From: Ficedula albicollis
Lineage: Eukaryota; Chordata; Aves; Passeriformes; Muscicapidae
DNA: 64,000 bases
Reading direction: 5' to 3'
Assembly: GCF_000247815.1 (NCBI RefSeq)
Contig: NC_021684.1
Span: forward strand, 4,831,851 to 4,895,850
In this document: piece after piece, positions 36,207 through 49,600 of the stretch
Layout: each line of letters opens with the position of its first letter
How positions within the stretch are numbered: the first letter of the stretch is position 1
Notes under the pieces: model-generated
What the model was told of the DNA's origin: nothing
The model's input: only the letters and a program-made list of their open reading frames with translations
The model's database searches: none
Program-made: the position numbers and the translations under genes

Positions 36207-36285
36207 AGTGAGGTACAGAAGGATAGAAGTTTTTTGCCCTGCATCACGGGGCAGTCAGTGAAGAGCTTTGGAGCAGGGCCTTGGT
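36207..36285 (-). mobile_element. MIR-like SINE fragment
   Basis: GAGTGAGGTACAGAAGGATA, then TTTTTTGCCCTGCATCACGG, then GCAGTCAGTGAAGAGCTTTG and GAGCAGGGCC run in the order of the reverse-complement MIR core (GAGGCACAGAGAGGT, ACTTGCCCAAGGTCAC, AAGTGGCAGAGCCGGG). Confidence 0.5.
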
Positions 36286-39115
36286 TTTATAATGGTGACC
36301 TACAAAGTCTAACCTTTATTCCAGACTCCAGTGAGATAGAGCTATGTGGGCAGCATTAGTAAATGTCATCATACAAACTTGTAGGATGCTGCACAGAGGA
36401 GAGCAAGCTTATCCATATTTCTTCTTTCTTCCTTTTTTCTTAGTGGCTGCCTTTGCAGAGGAGCAGCCCAGGGGTGCCACAGAGCTGTCACTCCTCAGGA
36501 GCTCTGGTGTGGCTGATTAATCCCATGTTTGCCTACTGTGCTTACATCGAGGTGGGAACACATAACTTAAAAAAAGAGGGACAGAACCATGCCCATCTCT
36601 GCTCTTGTTTTCCCTGAGGAGAGGATGGCTTGTGCAGTCTGACAGCCTTGCAGCCCCAAAGGGCGCCCAGTGGGGAGCACCTGTGCAGCTCACACCCCCG
36701 GGGCAAGCTCTGCACAGGGCAGCAAAGATGGGAGGCTCTTGGCCCTGGTGGCCTCCCTCTACTCCTGAAGTCTTCCTAAATGGCACACAAAGGGAAAGAA
36801 GCTGGCTGTCAGGTTCCACTTAAGTTTTCCTATAATTCTTTTAAAAATTAGGAGTGATGTCATTTCAGCATTGAAATTGTTCCCTAGGTAAACTTTGTTT
36901 TTGTGACATGGAGGACCTGCTGACTTTGCCTGGAGCAGTTCAGGGCAGGCACTGTGACCCCTGCCCACACACCACAGTCCTGGCTGCACCACCCCATGGC
37001 TGGGTCTGCCTTCATCTCCCTGCAGCTATTCCAGGGCTGCACCCCATGTCCTAATCCAGAGCTGCTCCTGCAGATCTATACCCAGATTTGCCCATCCTTC
37101 TCCATCAAAATCTGCATGCAAGCTTGCCTGTTAATGAGTAAAAAACCTGCATACTAATTACTTCAGGTTCTAAGACCATTTTCATTATCTAATATTTTAA
37201 TTTTACAAATAAGTAGATATAAACAAAGCTGTAGAGATGTAGATGCATAAATATACATTCTTGTTCCATCAAAAACACAGTGCTATAGCATTTTTTGTAG
37301 TCTAACCCTAGCAGAGAGTATTAACAGAAAAATTCACTTTTCCATTTAGTACACATAAGTACACAGAACCAAATCTCTCCCTGGAGTAAATTTGCTGAAG
37401 TCAAACAGGGCTTACATCAGAGATGAATTTGGCAGTCTGTTTTTACTGAGCTCTACAGCAGAAATTCAAACATATGCTCAGGCATATTTCGACTGAACAT
37501 GCTGAAAGCATGGGGCCACAATCAGGAGAGAAGTCAAAACTCTGCCAGCATTTCATGATTATTTGGATCAGCCCATTTGTCTGATGTGCCCTTACCACGT
37601 CCTCTCTTCAAAAAATGGAGAACAGGGGTGGATGGGGACACATTTTCCTCACTGTAAGGAAACTGCGTCAGTTTGAACGAGAAATTTAAGAAGGATAAAA
37701 AGTAGTCTGCATGAGAAAGACACCCCAGATCACTGTTCTCCACAAGCAGAGGCCACATTTCCACAGGGCCCAGCTTACCAAAACTGAGCACATCCTCAAG
37801 ACTCAGCCAGGCCCTAGTCATCAGTGGGATGTACTCCTTTACTACAGGAAGTTGCTAATATAAGTTGTGTTAAACCAAACTCCCAGAGAGAAACCTTGTC
37901 CCTACCAAAGACAGTGGGAGATTTGCTATTGGTTCCAGTTACCCCAGAATTTCATGTCTCCCACCTAGTTTCTGTTCTTCACTGTTACTTGCTGTCAATG
38001 CACACAGGGTGGAAAGATTTTCACCAGATAATAAATTGCTGCAGATAAGATAAACCCCTAGGAGCAGACCTTTGTAACTGTAAAAGGAGCATGGGGACAT
38101 TGATAAAACTCTGTCTGATCTTGTTCTTCTAATACTAATCTGAACTCAACAAATTTGAAACCAATGAAATGGATCTGGACACTCTGGATTTTCTTATGCA
38201 CCTTCTTGTATAGAGTGTTTTCTTATTAAAGATGCTAAAAGTGAACCCTCCTGCTATGTAATAGTGATTTCACATATAACTTTCTGTCCATGGGAAGAGA
38301 GAAGCTCATTATAATCACAAAAAATGTCTGAGTTTGATTGCTCTTGATAATTTCATTTAGTCAGTGCTAGTTCATTAATTTACCAAATACATATATTTTA
38401 AAATTGCGTTTCATCAAGCCTTATATTTTATCAAGCTGAAAAATAAATTCCTAAGAGAATCAATCTGCCAAATGGCTGAAGCTCATTTAATCCAGGCTCT
38501 GTGTGTCTGTGTAACCTCAGCTCAACTTTATCAAATGGCTGAATGGTTTGTGTGCAATATGCCAGCAATCCCCACCTAGCTCTTCATAAAAAAGTGTCCA
38601 TATCATCAAAACTAGAGAGCAGAGAGTAGAGAGACTGACCAGACCTTTAAAACAGTTCACCCTTACAGCAGGTATCTCTAGTTCAGGGGCATGTCACGTT
38701 GGAAGGAGAGATGGTGATTGGGAAGTGTCTCCTGATCCTGTCTGTCATGCACAAGTTCTGTCACTTAATAAAGGACCTCATTCCCCAGAACCCTTCCAGC
38801 CAGGACCTTTCACCCAAAGTGAATCAATTTTTAAAGTTGAAAGCCCAACTTTGAGATGGGAAGGAGAGTTTAAAACACTATTTCATTATTTCAAGCTGTG
38901 CTACAAATGGCCAGCACCTAGGGGGGAAACATTAACTCCAAGGACCAGTGAAAAGACATATAAATCACATAGGAAAACATCTCAGCCTAGCGGCTGCTAA
39001 CTCAATGGAGATAAATCTTGCAAAAAATCTTCCTGGAGTTTTGCAGATTTTATTTTAAAAGACAAGAAACAGGGGAAAGAAGTTTATTTACTGTTTTTTT
39101 TTTTTCCTGCAAATT
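36286..39115. other. Non-coding, no recognised feature
   Basis: GC-richer at 36450-37080, with frames of up to 100 codons in both directions, then AT-rich unique sequence. A T run precedes the LTR at 39094-39106. Confidence 0.55.
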
Positions 39116-39119
39116 CAAC
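39116..39119. repeat. Left target-site duplication CAAC
   Basis: Matches CAAC at 39621-39624 on the other side of the LTR. Confidence 0.6.
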
Positions 39120-39620
39120 TGATACCTTTTCCTGGTTAAAAAACTGAGAGCCAGACAGGATTAAGGGATAAGGGATTTTTACCTCAGTATTTAATGGGGA
39201 TCCTTATGGTGCACCATTTTGCCAAGGTGGGATGGGACACAATGCACACACACAATAGATTGTGCATACAATTTATAGACCTTGCAAATTAGCACATCTA
39301 ACAAGGATGCCCCGATGGGAGGCCTGGATGAATGATGTGATGTTCTCCCATCTGAGGAATTCCCCTCTGGATGGGCCAAATCTCTAGTTTATAGGATATG
39401 TTCTAGAGAGGACCTTGGATTCCCAAGATAGTGTAGGGTTTTCTGGCCCCCTGCTACAGGGCCCTTAAGATGTTTGGTCTCCTGGTCTGACAGAACACTA
39501 GGATTATGCTAAGTTATCAGACTTAAGGAATTACAAGAATGAATGCTAAGAATACTGAGGATACGTAATAGTTATATAAAAGGTATATAAAAGAAAAGGC
39601 AAAAAATCATCTTGGCATCA
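39120..39620 (-). mobile_element. Solo LTR, probably class I-like endogenous retrovirus
   Basis: The 501-bp element starts TGATACC and ends GGCATCA, inverted termini that agree at 6 of 7 bases with TG/CA ends. It is flanked by CAAC on both sides, and a 4-bp target duplication is typical of gammaretrovirus-like (class I) integration. On the minus strand there is a TATAAA at 39272-39277 and an ATTAAA polyA signal at 39190-39195, in the right order for promoter, R and U5. No internal retroviral genes are adjacent. Family name is unknown to me. Confidence 0.72.
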
Positions 39621-39624
39621 CAAC
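39621..39624. repeat. Right target-site duplication CAAC
   Basis: Matches 39116-39119. CAAC is immediately repeated downstream (CAACAAC), so the exact register is slightly ambiguous. Confidence 0.6.
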
Positions 39625-41185
39625 AACAAATATCACTCAGCATTATAACATCTCCACAATATATCTTTTCTTAAATCAGTAAACAATGAAATAAAATGTT
39701 GAATATTTTATGCTGAGCTGTAAAGCTCTTAAAAAATTTTGATATTTCAATAGGAACATTGTATTGTCTGTGTTTGCATTCACCCTCCTAAGGGTATGAG
39801 CTCAGCAAAGTTAGAGGAGACAGAGTATGAGATAAGCTTTAGAGAAGAGGGCACCTAGGACCACTTTGGGGAAAAAGACAGAAATGTCTTGGCCCACTAT
39901 CTGAAATTCCCTTTCAGAGCCCACAGTGTAATCCAGGATTCAAGAGTCTCACTATCTCTTGTTGCTAGCAAGCAACTGTAAAACCCAGATGCAAAATGCT
40001 CACCTCGTTCCCCTCTGTGTGCTGACCTACAAGGAAGATAACAGTGTAGAAGATAACTGGGTACTTCTATCAGCTCCTCCCACAGCCTGGGTAGCAGAGG
40101 TCTATTCAGCATGTATAAATGTTCCCACGTTGCTGATGAATCACCTAGGAATGAATCCGAGCTCACATGGTGGAATTTCTGAAGTTTTCATTTGCTTGTT
40201 TTTTCAAACACATGCAACAAGCATACATAAGAAAAGCAAGGCACTGAGAAACATCCTGATACTGGTAAGTCATGTATTTGGAATATAGAAAATAGCAGGT
40301 GCAAATTGAACATGAAGATCTAGTAAATCCAGTTCCTTGGAACATATTTCTGATTATCTGGTCCTTTCTTACCCTATCACAGACTATTTGCTGATCTGAG
40401 ACTCACTTACATATTGCATATTACAGCAGAACAGGAGGCTGTACTGAAAGAGGATGTTGTCTTTAGGATCTCTACTCATTTATTGCCAAGATAGAAAGAT
40501 GTACAGTAAACGAGGCAAGAAACTGAGAGGAAAGAAGAGGTGGATTTCAAGATTAATGTATCTGAATATTTAGAGGGATGGGTTTTCTCCTGCCTGCTAG
40601 TACAAATGTCATTTGTATGAATGTCTTGGTTTAAGGGAGACACTTGAGCCAAGTACTATGAAGGTCACTCGCTGAAGATGCCCTGTTCCCTTGATTCCTG
40701 ACTTGAGATCTGGACTGTGATTTACAGGACATCCTGAACATAGCTATCTACAATGAAGAAAGATGGGAGCTATTCAAATATATAAACAACTTCAAAACTC
40801 CCTCCTGCTATGTCTCTGCCTGAGTTTCCCAAGCAGGAGCCCAAAACAATAGAATGCCCTCATCAGCCAGAACTGATGGTGCACTAAGTTGGTTAAGGTC
40901 TGTACAGCAGTCAGCCACTATAGTGCCTCCAAAAAAGCCTGGTAGAAAGTTCATCATTTTCCCTCCCTAGTAGGGTTTGAATTGTATCCAGCAAATAGAG
41001 CCTGGAGTGATATGCCAAACAATAAGAAGGAAATAAAATATTGACTAGCTCCTTACTCATAAAGCTCCATCTACTCTGTGCCCTGTCCTGAGACAGAACT
41101 GCTGGGTAAAAAGTAGTGTGAGGAGAAGCAGTTAAAGATTTATTATATACCCCAAAGAAGACTCAGGCTTGTGTTTGCTAACTCT
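39625..41185. other. Non-coding, no recognised feature
   Basis: A good donor-like site (ACTG/GTAAGT) at about 40265 has no convincing partner acceptor. Otherwise unique. Confidence 0.55.
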
Positions 41186-41343
41186 GTATTTGACATTCTT
41201 TAAGATTTAAGATTTGAAGCTTATTTTGCAGTTATAAAGGTGTTCATAGAAGAGAATGTACCTATGTTGTATTTGACATTCTTTAAGATTTGAAGCTTAT
41301 TTTGCAGTTTTAAAGGTGTTCATAGAAGAGAATGTACCTATGT
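41186..41343. repeat. Two-copy tandem duplication, 83-bp unit
   Basis: 41186-41268 is repeated at 41269-41343. The first copy has an extra AAGATTT within it. Confidence 0.92.
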
Positions 41344-43163
41344 GCAGGAGTGTTTTGGTGTTTCCCCCAGCAGGATTACGTTCAGAATTGGGTCCCTAAT
41401 TCCCTTAGATTTCAGTGGTATTGAAATCTATTAACAGTAGTAAACTGTTAAAACAATGATGAGGCAAAGTGATAACTCACTTTAAAACCACAGGTGGCTC
41501 CTGCAGTCAGGGAAAAATGCCCTTTTTCCTTCTGAATTCTTAGCTAGATCTGCTGACAAGGCAGATAAATGCCTCTGAGGGTTCCCTGGGCCTCTGTGCC
41601 TCTTGCCTCTCTCCCCACCTCTCATTGATTGGGATATGTGTGTTTTTCGTGGGAATGCTGTCTGTGCCAGAGTTAGAAATCCAAGAGCAAAGGTTTCAGG
41701 TAACCAACTGCGTAATCTGAAGGACAAGAGGTCAGGGTCTCAGAAGGGAATAGAGAACAACCTGGAGAATTTCTGGGGAAGGCAGTGGCAAGACCTGAGC
41801 TCCATTTCTGTGCTTCTGACTTTAATGAGCTTTGCCAGCCTTTGTGCTTCCACTCTGCTGCCCCTTGGACACAGACAAAGGAGTACAGTTAAAGGAATTT
41901 ACCTGCGGCCTCCATCAGAGGAGCAGGCAGACAAAAACTACAACCTCGGAACAGAGAGAGGAAGAAACAATTGGTTGTCAGCTTCTAATCAATAAATCCT
42001 CCTTGGACTGTTTCTAGTTCACCTGAGCCTGATCAATATCCATTGGGGAACCTTCCAATGGGACCAAGTTTTAATTTATCTCCCAATTTCCTCTCCAGAG
42101 CCAAGGCATCAGATCTAATAACAGTGCCTGTTTACTGGGTTTGGTTTTCCTCCTGACCTGAACACAAGGAGGATATTATGCTTCTTGACGGGGAAACAAA
42201 GATGTTACTGTGCAAAGGAATAGCTCAGTGCAAGAGCCCTGGATGCCACATGCAAACAGACACTTCTGGCCTTTCTAAGGAAAAGGGAGGGTGCCAGAGG
42301 AGAGCCAGAGAAAATAAATTTATCACTGGAGAGATGACACCAAGCACGAGGAGGCAAATGTGATCAGACACTGAGAAGGTAATATGGAAGGACACAGAGA
42401 GAAGTAGGACAGGGAATCTAGTTCTTGGGACTGGTAGGCTCAGAGACAAGAATATAAATAAGAATGAGTCATCTTAAATATTATTATTATAATGAATCTA
42501 CCAGTTGGTCCTCAATAGTTTTGTCTTGAGCTGTTAAAAGTGACTAAGCCACTGAAATTCTTCGGTATTTGAGTACTTAATTTACTTAGTTTCCTTCAAA
42601 AATCCTCGCTACAAGTTTTTACTCCCCCATGTCCCCTTATAATGTGCAATAGAGACACTTTCCCTGTGAATACCACAGGGAGGAACTAACCCATGGAAAT
42701 GGATTGAAGAAATGAATAGCAGCCTGGGTTCCATGTTCCTGGCAGTGATTATTAGTGATGTGGTGTGACACACTTACTGGTGCTTTAGAAATGCTAAAGA
42801 AATGCCAGACTGCTAGTTATGGCATAAATCTGGAATGCACTGTTTTATACCAGAGGTAACTCTGTTGGGATTTTATTTTTGTACGTTTAAACTGAAGCCC
42901 TTACCACAAGGTCTGATACTGCCCAGACATCAGATTGAAGAAATGCTTCACCTTGCTCTGCTTACCTGGGGGACTCCCCATCCAGGAATTCAGAAAAGAT
43001 GGGCTGTAGGCATGATGGTGAAAGGATGGGAAAACAAAGCAGAGAATTCACAGTGCTACAGAAGGCCTCAGGTATGTGGTCTAGCCTTCTAAGTCACCTG
43101 AATAAGTAATTTCAGTAAATATGATTTTAGATTTCTACAGCATCTTTCAAGAATCTGAGAGAA
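41344..43163. other. Non-coding, no recognised feature
   Basis: A small perfect stem (TCCCTGTG, 5-base loop, CACAGGGA) lies at 42661-42681. Open frames overlap at random. Confidence 0.55.
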
Positions 43164-43262
43164 TTTCATAAGCACCAATTAAGATTCACATCCTGTCATG
43201 TGAGACAGGCAAGTACTGTTATTCCTAATTTACAAACTGGATTGGATGATTTTTCCCAAGTG
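43164..43262 (-). mobile_element. MIR-like SINE fragment
   Basis: TTCATAAGCACCAATTAAGA, then GTGAGACAGGCAAGTACTGT, then TATTCCTAATTTACAAACTG and TTTTTCCCAAGTG follow the reverse-complement MIR order (TGAGGTAGGTACTATTATT, CCCATTTTACAGATGAGG, TTGCCCAAGG). Confidence 0.5.
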
Positions 43263-44510
43263 TTGCCAGGGATGTACACAAGCATTCTGCCTCATTTGAA
43301 AAAAACCAAAAACCCTTCACAACCCACCCAGCTGCTCAAGGAGTGAAGAAGTTTGGCCAAATGTATGCAGCTAAATTATGACATGTAACACAGGATGCAA
43401 AACTGAGGCTGCCCTGTTCTCCTACCTACTCCTTTGGTTTCAGAACAGTCTCTTCTCCTAATGTGAGGGCAGAGGAGGAAATACATCTTTCCTCCCACAG
43501 GGAATTTCAAACTTATTCTTCATTTCGAACTTAAATGAAAAGTAAAAAGTCTAAGGAAAAGTATAAATGTTAAGATCTAGGCATTTTATATCAAAACAGA
43601 ATGATCTAACATGTCATTCTGTTGTGGCATTCAACACATTGAAACAAAAAATAAGTCATTTTATGTTAAAATGTCAACCCCAAACAAAATATTTTGTTAT
43701 GTTTCTCCCAGCTGGAAAGCCCTGTTTTTTTAGTTTTTTGTTTATTGGGTGTTTTTTTTGTTTGTTTTTTGTTTTTTTGGTTTTTGTCAGAAATTACATT
43801 TTATCATTGCAAATTTCAGTTTAGGTGAAATCACGTTGTCTGATGGGAAAACATTTCTGTGACAAAAGTGTTAATCATCTCTGAAGTGACTATGTTTTCT
43901 GTCAAGAAAAGGAAGACCTAAAATGCTGAGTTTAGAATTCTGAAGAGCTGAAGATTTTGAACAAAAAAAGATCTGGGAGGCCTCTGAACTGGACTGAAAT
44001 GCTGATTGTGAAGAACAAGTAAATTGTCTTAAAAAGGATGTTCTGAATGAAGCAGAATCAAATAGCCAGATAAGCGAAGGAAGAAATTAAGTGTCTTTTT
44101 TAAAGCACTGTAAAAGTTACTTTTCTTATGCCTTGGAAACCAAGGTTATATAACTGGATAATGCATGCACTGGGAGGGCTACCAAAATTGTTTCTTGGCT
44201 CAGAGGCAGATGGCCACTCCTTGCAGTAGACATTTATGACAAAACAAGTGCAACATATATCCACTAACTCCTGATGGTGTTGGACCAGTAGCTATGCATC
44301 GTGTTTTGAAGCAGACAGGTTTGTATCTCTTACGTATGGGTTATATACAACATAGTTCTTACTCAATGGAACTTGAATTTGTAATAATCCAGGTTTGCAG
44401 GTAATTTGTTACCTATAGGATTGCAAACAGCAGTAAGTGGTAGTAGCTCTAATCATTCACTGCCCTGAAACATCCCTTCAGGTAGGTAACTTTCAGCTGC
44501 TGCTGGCTGC
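43263..44510. other. AT-rich non-coding
   Basis: Includes a T/G-rich simple stretch at 43727-43785. No gene recognised. Confidence 0.6.
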
Positions 44511-44590
44511 TTATTTATTTCTTTGGTTACATAACTTCAACATTCCTCTTTATTTATTTCTTTGGTTACATAACTTCAACATTCCTCTTT
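44511..44590. repeat. Two-copy tandem duplication, 39-bp unit
   Basis: TTATTTATTTCTTTGGTTAC and the following 19 bases occur at 44511 and 44550 without visible difference. Confidence 0.92.
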
Positions 44591-46557
44591 ATCACCTGTG
44601 GTCTTCTCAACTCTGAATTGTTTACTGCAAATTTGGACTCTATTGATCACCTGGCCTGCAGCTCACTGAGAAACACAGAATAACATAATTTCTACAGATC
44701 CCTGCTTCTGGAAACCTTCTTATGTTGAAAATTATTAACATTTAACATTTAATGTTTACCTCTCCATTTCTGCACCTTATTTTTTTTTTTTTAATGTACA
44801 GGTACATTATGTTACTTGTTTCACTTTTGCAGACAGAAAAATGACAATGTGGTTAATGACTGAAACACAGCTTTTGTTTGCAGGGAGAGGTTGCTTCATC
44901 TCTGTCAAACTGCTCTCCCCTACAAAACTCATAATACTGCTTTTATTTGTTGCTTTAGTCAACCTATTCAGTTCTCAGCTAAGTAAGAATGCAATAGAAA
45001 CAGTTACATTAAAAAACTGAGTTCAGATGCTTTCATTGTCATCACTCACCGACTTTGTGTCCTTTCCCTGCGCTCCCTGGATGCAGGACCACATCCACTG
45101 GCCACTAAGTACAGTTCCCACTGTTGCCCACAATCAGAATTAAACACCCTTTCACACATTTCTTTTTAACAAGTATCACCTTAAATGTTGGATTATCTGC
45201 CCCTGTTCCTTATACAGCTGCTCCCTAACTCTTCTCTCAAACTCTGTGCATTTTCAGCTTAAAACTATCCCCAGCAAAGTCACCCCATTACCTCTGGTGC
45301 TCCATACCTTGTCTCTCACAGGTATACACCATGTATTTAAAACAGGTTTTCTAGTTTCTTTACTACTGTTATCACAGAGGCATCTAGAGGTTCAAATATC
45401 ACCAAGGATCCTCTGGGTAGGAATAATCTCTTTTCTGAAAGATGTACAGTGTAAGTAGGCAAGAAAATGAGTGACACTGCAAAAGAGCAGGAGGTCAAGT
45501 AAATCATGTAACAGATCAACAGCAGCAGCAGAATCCCTGGTTTTCCAGCAGGTCCCCAGCACCCACTACATTTACACTGCTTCCAAACGTGAACAAATTC
45601 CTGTCTGCAGTGTCTCCAGTCACTCTAGCCACAAACCACACAGAGGTGTGCGGCTCTGTGTCAGTCACACCCACTGTGCTGTCACACAGACTAAACCTGT
45701 ACTTTGGCTTCAACACACAGAGATCACCCAACAATTTTCAAGGATTACCTGGGTTTGAATCAGAATTAGGGCTGGATCTGCATCCCAGTGCAAACACGAG
45801 GGGTTCCAGTATCATGACTAAATCTAATGAGGCACCAGTGGTCTCATCAATATGCAGCATCTCGCTCAGTGAAATATCCTTGCACCTCTTTTATTCATGG
45901 AGACTTCTACTGGGTGACAGAATGTATTTTTGCTGTCATGAAATGAATCACGAAATTCTTTTTTATTAATAGAAGCCACATTTACTTAGATGTCCTGAAC
46001 ATTTCAGCACTGCCATACTTGCACATTCCTCCACTGGAGACACGTAAACATAAAACTCACCAAGTGGAAATGCACGCAGTCAGGTAGAGACAAGCAATTT
46101 TGATTTGTCACACAATATCCAGATTTTGTGGAGGCTGTGAAATCCTGGCAAGCTGATTTCTGCCCTCAGGGCCTGGGGCAGGGGTGCTTTCTGCCTGGCA
46201 TGCATTCACCAACTCCTTTCATCTGTATCATAGGAGATTCCTTGTCTGTCTCCTTACCATTCACCCAAATCGTTTTAGCAAAACTGACAAAGCAGGTGTG
46301 AGTGAGAACTTCCTCTTTTAACACTGCCAAAATAAAAGAGAGTGCTGGACCTACACCTGTACAGTATCACAGGCTTGGTGTATCTCCTCTGTGGGGTCCT
46401 CAGTGCTTGTCAATGCCACGTCTCTTGACCTGGTCCTTCAGATCTTCTCTGCTGCTTCCTACTCTTTGTTTCCTCTCTTGTCCCTTTTAACTGGGGGAAA
46501 AGAAAAGAAAGAACAGTGTCTAATTTCAAGCACATCCCTATCCAGAGAGAATACACC
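44591..46557. other. Non-coding; one exon-like segment
   Basis: 45386-45450 lies between an acceptor-like tract (TTTACTACTGTTATCACAG) and a GTAAGT donor after ACAGT, with one open frame. It has no recognisable product. A short palindrome (TAATGTAC, AG, GTACATTA) lies at about 44793-44810. Confidence 0.35.
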
Positions 46558-46678
46558 GTCCTGTGAACAAATCCTGTCTGTGCAAGGATCCTGTCTCCTG
46601 GTACAGATCACAGCAGATGTCCTGTGCACAAATCCTGTCTGTGCACGGATCCTGTCTCCTGGTACAGATCACAGCAGA
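46558..46678. repeat. Two-copy tandem duplication, 61-bp unit
   Basis: 46558-46618 is repeated at 46619-46678 with two or three substitutions and one length change. Confidence 0.92.
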
Positions 46679-49600
46679 GAACCCCAAAGAAGGGTTTTCA
46701 TTTGAATCCTTTATTTTGTTTGGTTAACAATTTAATATAATTTTTGCTCACTGAATGCTTGTGTCCAAGATAAATAATTTTCAAAAAGATTAATAGTTAC
46801 ATAGTTAATAATTTTTTTAATTTTATAAATGTATTGAGTGATAACCGGAGTCAATAGGCTTTGGTAAGAAAAAAATAGAAACCGAGTAATTAAAAAATTA
46901 TTATTGTTTTTCCTTTAATTTGACAGCTGTGCTAAACTAGGAATACAGAGCTGAGCCACCACTGAGGGATCCTGAATTCCTCTCTGGCAGTGTTTTAAAT
47001 TACTGGTTTGGACTTTTAAAAATTAGAAGTCTCTTAAATAAAGTCACCCTCAGCAGTCACCAAGTTTAATCACTAATTTTTTGTCCTAATTCAGGATGTC
47101 AGGAGGCCACACCTATCAAGGCTAGTCCTGGTCAGGCAAATCCCTTCAGCACGTGTACAGGCTGAACAAGGATTGCAAAGGAAACTTGGTTCCTTAGTGA
47201 AAAATTTAGCAAGCTATTACCTTAATAATGTGATATCATTTCATGTTCATTAACTACCAGTACGAGCAAATCTCTTCAAAAGCACAAGAAAATAAGCAAT
47301 TTAAAAGGAGATTGTGTCTCTTGGGGGAGAGTTTTCCAGTGCTGTCTGTCCAATAGTGCTGTTGAAACATTTTTGCTCCTTTCTTGCATCACACCTCTCC
47401 CAAACTCCAAACAACACAGTAGGGAGGAAATGTCATTTCCAAGATACACATTAGAAAATTACTAAAAATGCACAGCTGAACAAATGTGACCCAGCCCAGT
47501 CCAGTAGGGTAATCGATGTGAAAAGTATGAGAAATATTTGCCATCCTTACTCAGATCACATACTGTCCTATTCTGTGAGAAACCCCAAGAGGAATTTATA
47601 GGATTATTCAATGAGTGAGGTACTATTCATGGTGAGTAAACGTGGCAGAATCAACTTGCTACTGATTATGAGCTGCTTTTCCTCACTTACACTGCTGTAA
47701 ATTTAAATTAACTCCACTCAATCAATGGCGAATAATTGATATAAAATCAGAGTAAGAGGAGAATTAGTCTATAAGTATGTCTAGAATGAATAAACAGTGA
47801 AAATTTGCCAGCATATATAACTCCCCCTTGAAGCTCTGCTGCAAGGTTACTTTTATAACTGATTGTTTCATTCTCAGAAGTGCTGTGCCTTGAAAAGAAA
47901 AATACACTGAGCTTCTGCATGCTAAAATACCCCATATTTTCTGAGGTCTTGTGTTTTCTGAGGTGGTATAAAAATCCCACAAATCCCACGGAGTTTAGTT
48001 CAGGCCACAGGCACATCCTAGCTAGCGGGGAAAAATTGGTCTTTTGTTAGCCTGTGAGGAGTCCTGGTGTGCCCCCCAGGCTTGTGGCTGGCTCTTGCAT
48101 TTTCACTGGAAAAAGCTGGAGCAGCACAGGATTGGAGCATCACCTCTCCCCCCAGCCTGTTCAGCAGGTGCTCTGTACAAGCAAACAGAGCAGCTCTCCC
48201 TGTCTGCACCCTCCCTGTTCAGAGCAGCCCCAGGGCCCTGTCAGGGTCACAGTGCCTCTGTCACCTCTCTGTCACCTGAGAGGCTTCTGCTCCTTCCTCT
48301 TTTCCCTTTGCTTTATACGGGGGGTTTTCTTTTTGAGCAAGAACTATCCTTAACTCTATTTGTACAACAATTCCCACAACAGGGTTTGGGTCTGGTCAGT
48401 GCCTCTAATTACTACTACTATCATTGTTATTATTAATTAATCTGCAGAGACCTCATGAACCCTTTTGGGTGGCATATTTTTAGCATCCTGACATTCATGA
48501 CTGTTTCCTGGATATTAATTTTAGCTCCACACATCAATTTTAGAGAACAATAAAATTGCCTTCCTCCTTCTGTGATGTTGACCCATCCCTGTTCTCACTT
48601 AAACTCCTGCCATTGCTCTGTCCCCCTTTCCTCTCCCCTCCCATCTCCAAGCAGTGGGTTGAGGGGGGTGCCATCAACTCTGCAACTTGCAGATTAAAAA
48701 GCAAAAAATTGACAGTAAACTGCCAATGGCTCATTTACTGTTGATGGTGAGTCAATCAAAATCCTGCTTTCCCACTGCTTCCTGGCTTTCCCATCTGTGT
48801 GAATTCATGACCTGATTTCTGATGTGTTCCACACTGTTACTTTCTTCCCCTCAGAGTTTAATTGCTTCTGTTTCACATTTGGGTGCTGAAAAATTGACAG
48901 AAGCTGCACAATTCCCTCCAGCAATGGATCCTATTTATATTGCTGAAAACTACATTTTGCAGTGATATGATTAGTAATAAAAGGGAGAAAATTAAACAGG
49001 AATTAGCATCTCTTTGTATATAATCTGGCTATCAACCAAGTTTTACTCTAATGGTCACCAGAAATGTTAATATTACTAAAGGCCCACCCCACAGCTCGAT
49101 AAGTAAGGAAGATATCAAGTGTGAGGAAGCTCTGGAAAGGATTGAGAAAGAGCTGCTAATCACAGGACCTGGGGAGAGCTGCCCTGGACTACCAGAGTGC
49201 TCCAGCACAGGTGGAGCAGCTTCTTCATCTCCAGCAGCCACCCTGAGGACAAGGCACAGAGACTCCAGCCAAGCACACCCAGAACATGCTGCTAGAAATC
49301 TAGAGAGAAGGCTGTGCAGCAAGTTGCTATGCTGTGAACATCTAGGGATGTCAATAAAGCTAATGTCTTTTAAAAGACCAATCAGTATAGCTGAAAAGGA
49401 AAAAAAAACAAAAGCAAAGCTTTTGGGCACATAAGCCCATCTTGAATGACATTTCAACTCTTTTCTTCTCATTGGGTTTGAAATGGAGTAATTTCTTCTT
49501 TGTCAGGAGAGTGACTGTAACATTTTTGTCAATACTTTTCTACCTTTTTCTGTCTTGAAAACACATCTGACCTTTTATTTGCTGAATACTATACATTCAG

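Noticed and set aside
49032..49472. Opposed 127- and 146-codon frames
   Set aside because: Neither has a recognisable domain, and overlap on both strands favours chance. Kept only as context for the AATAAA/palindrome note.
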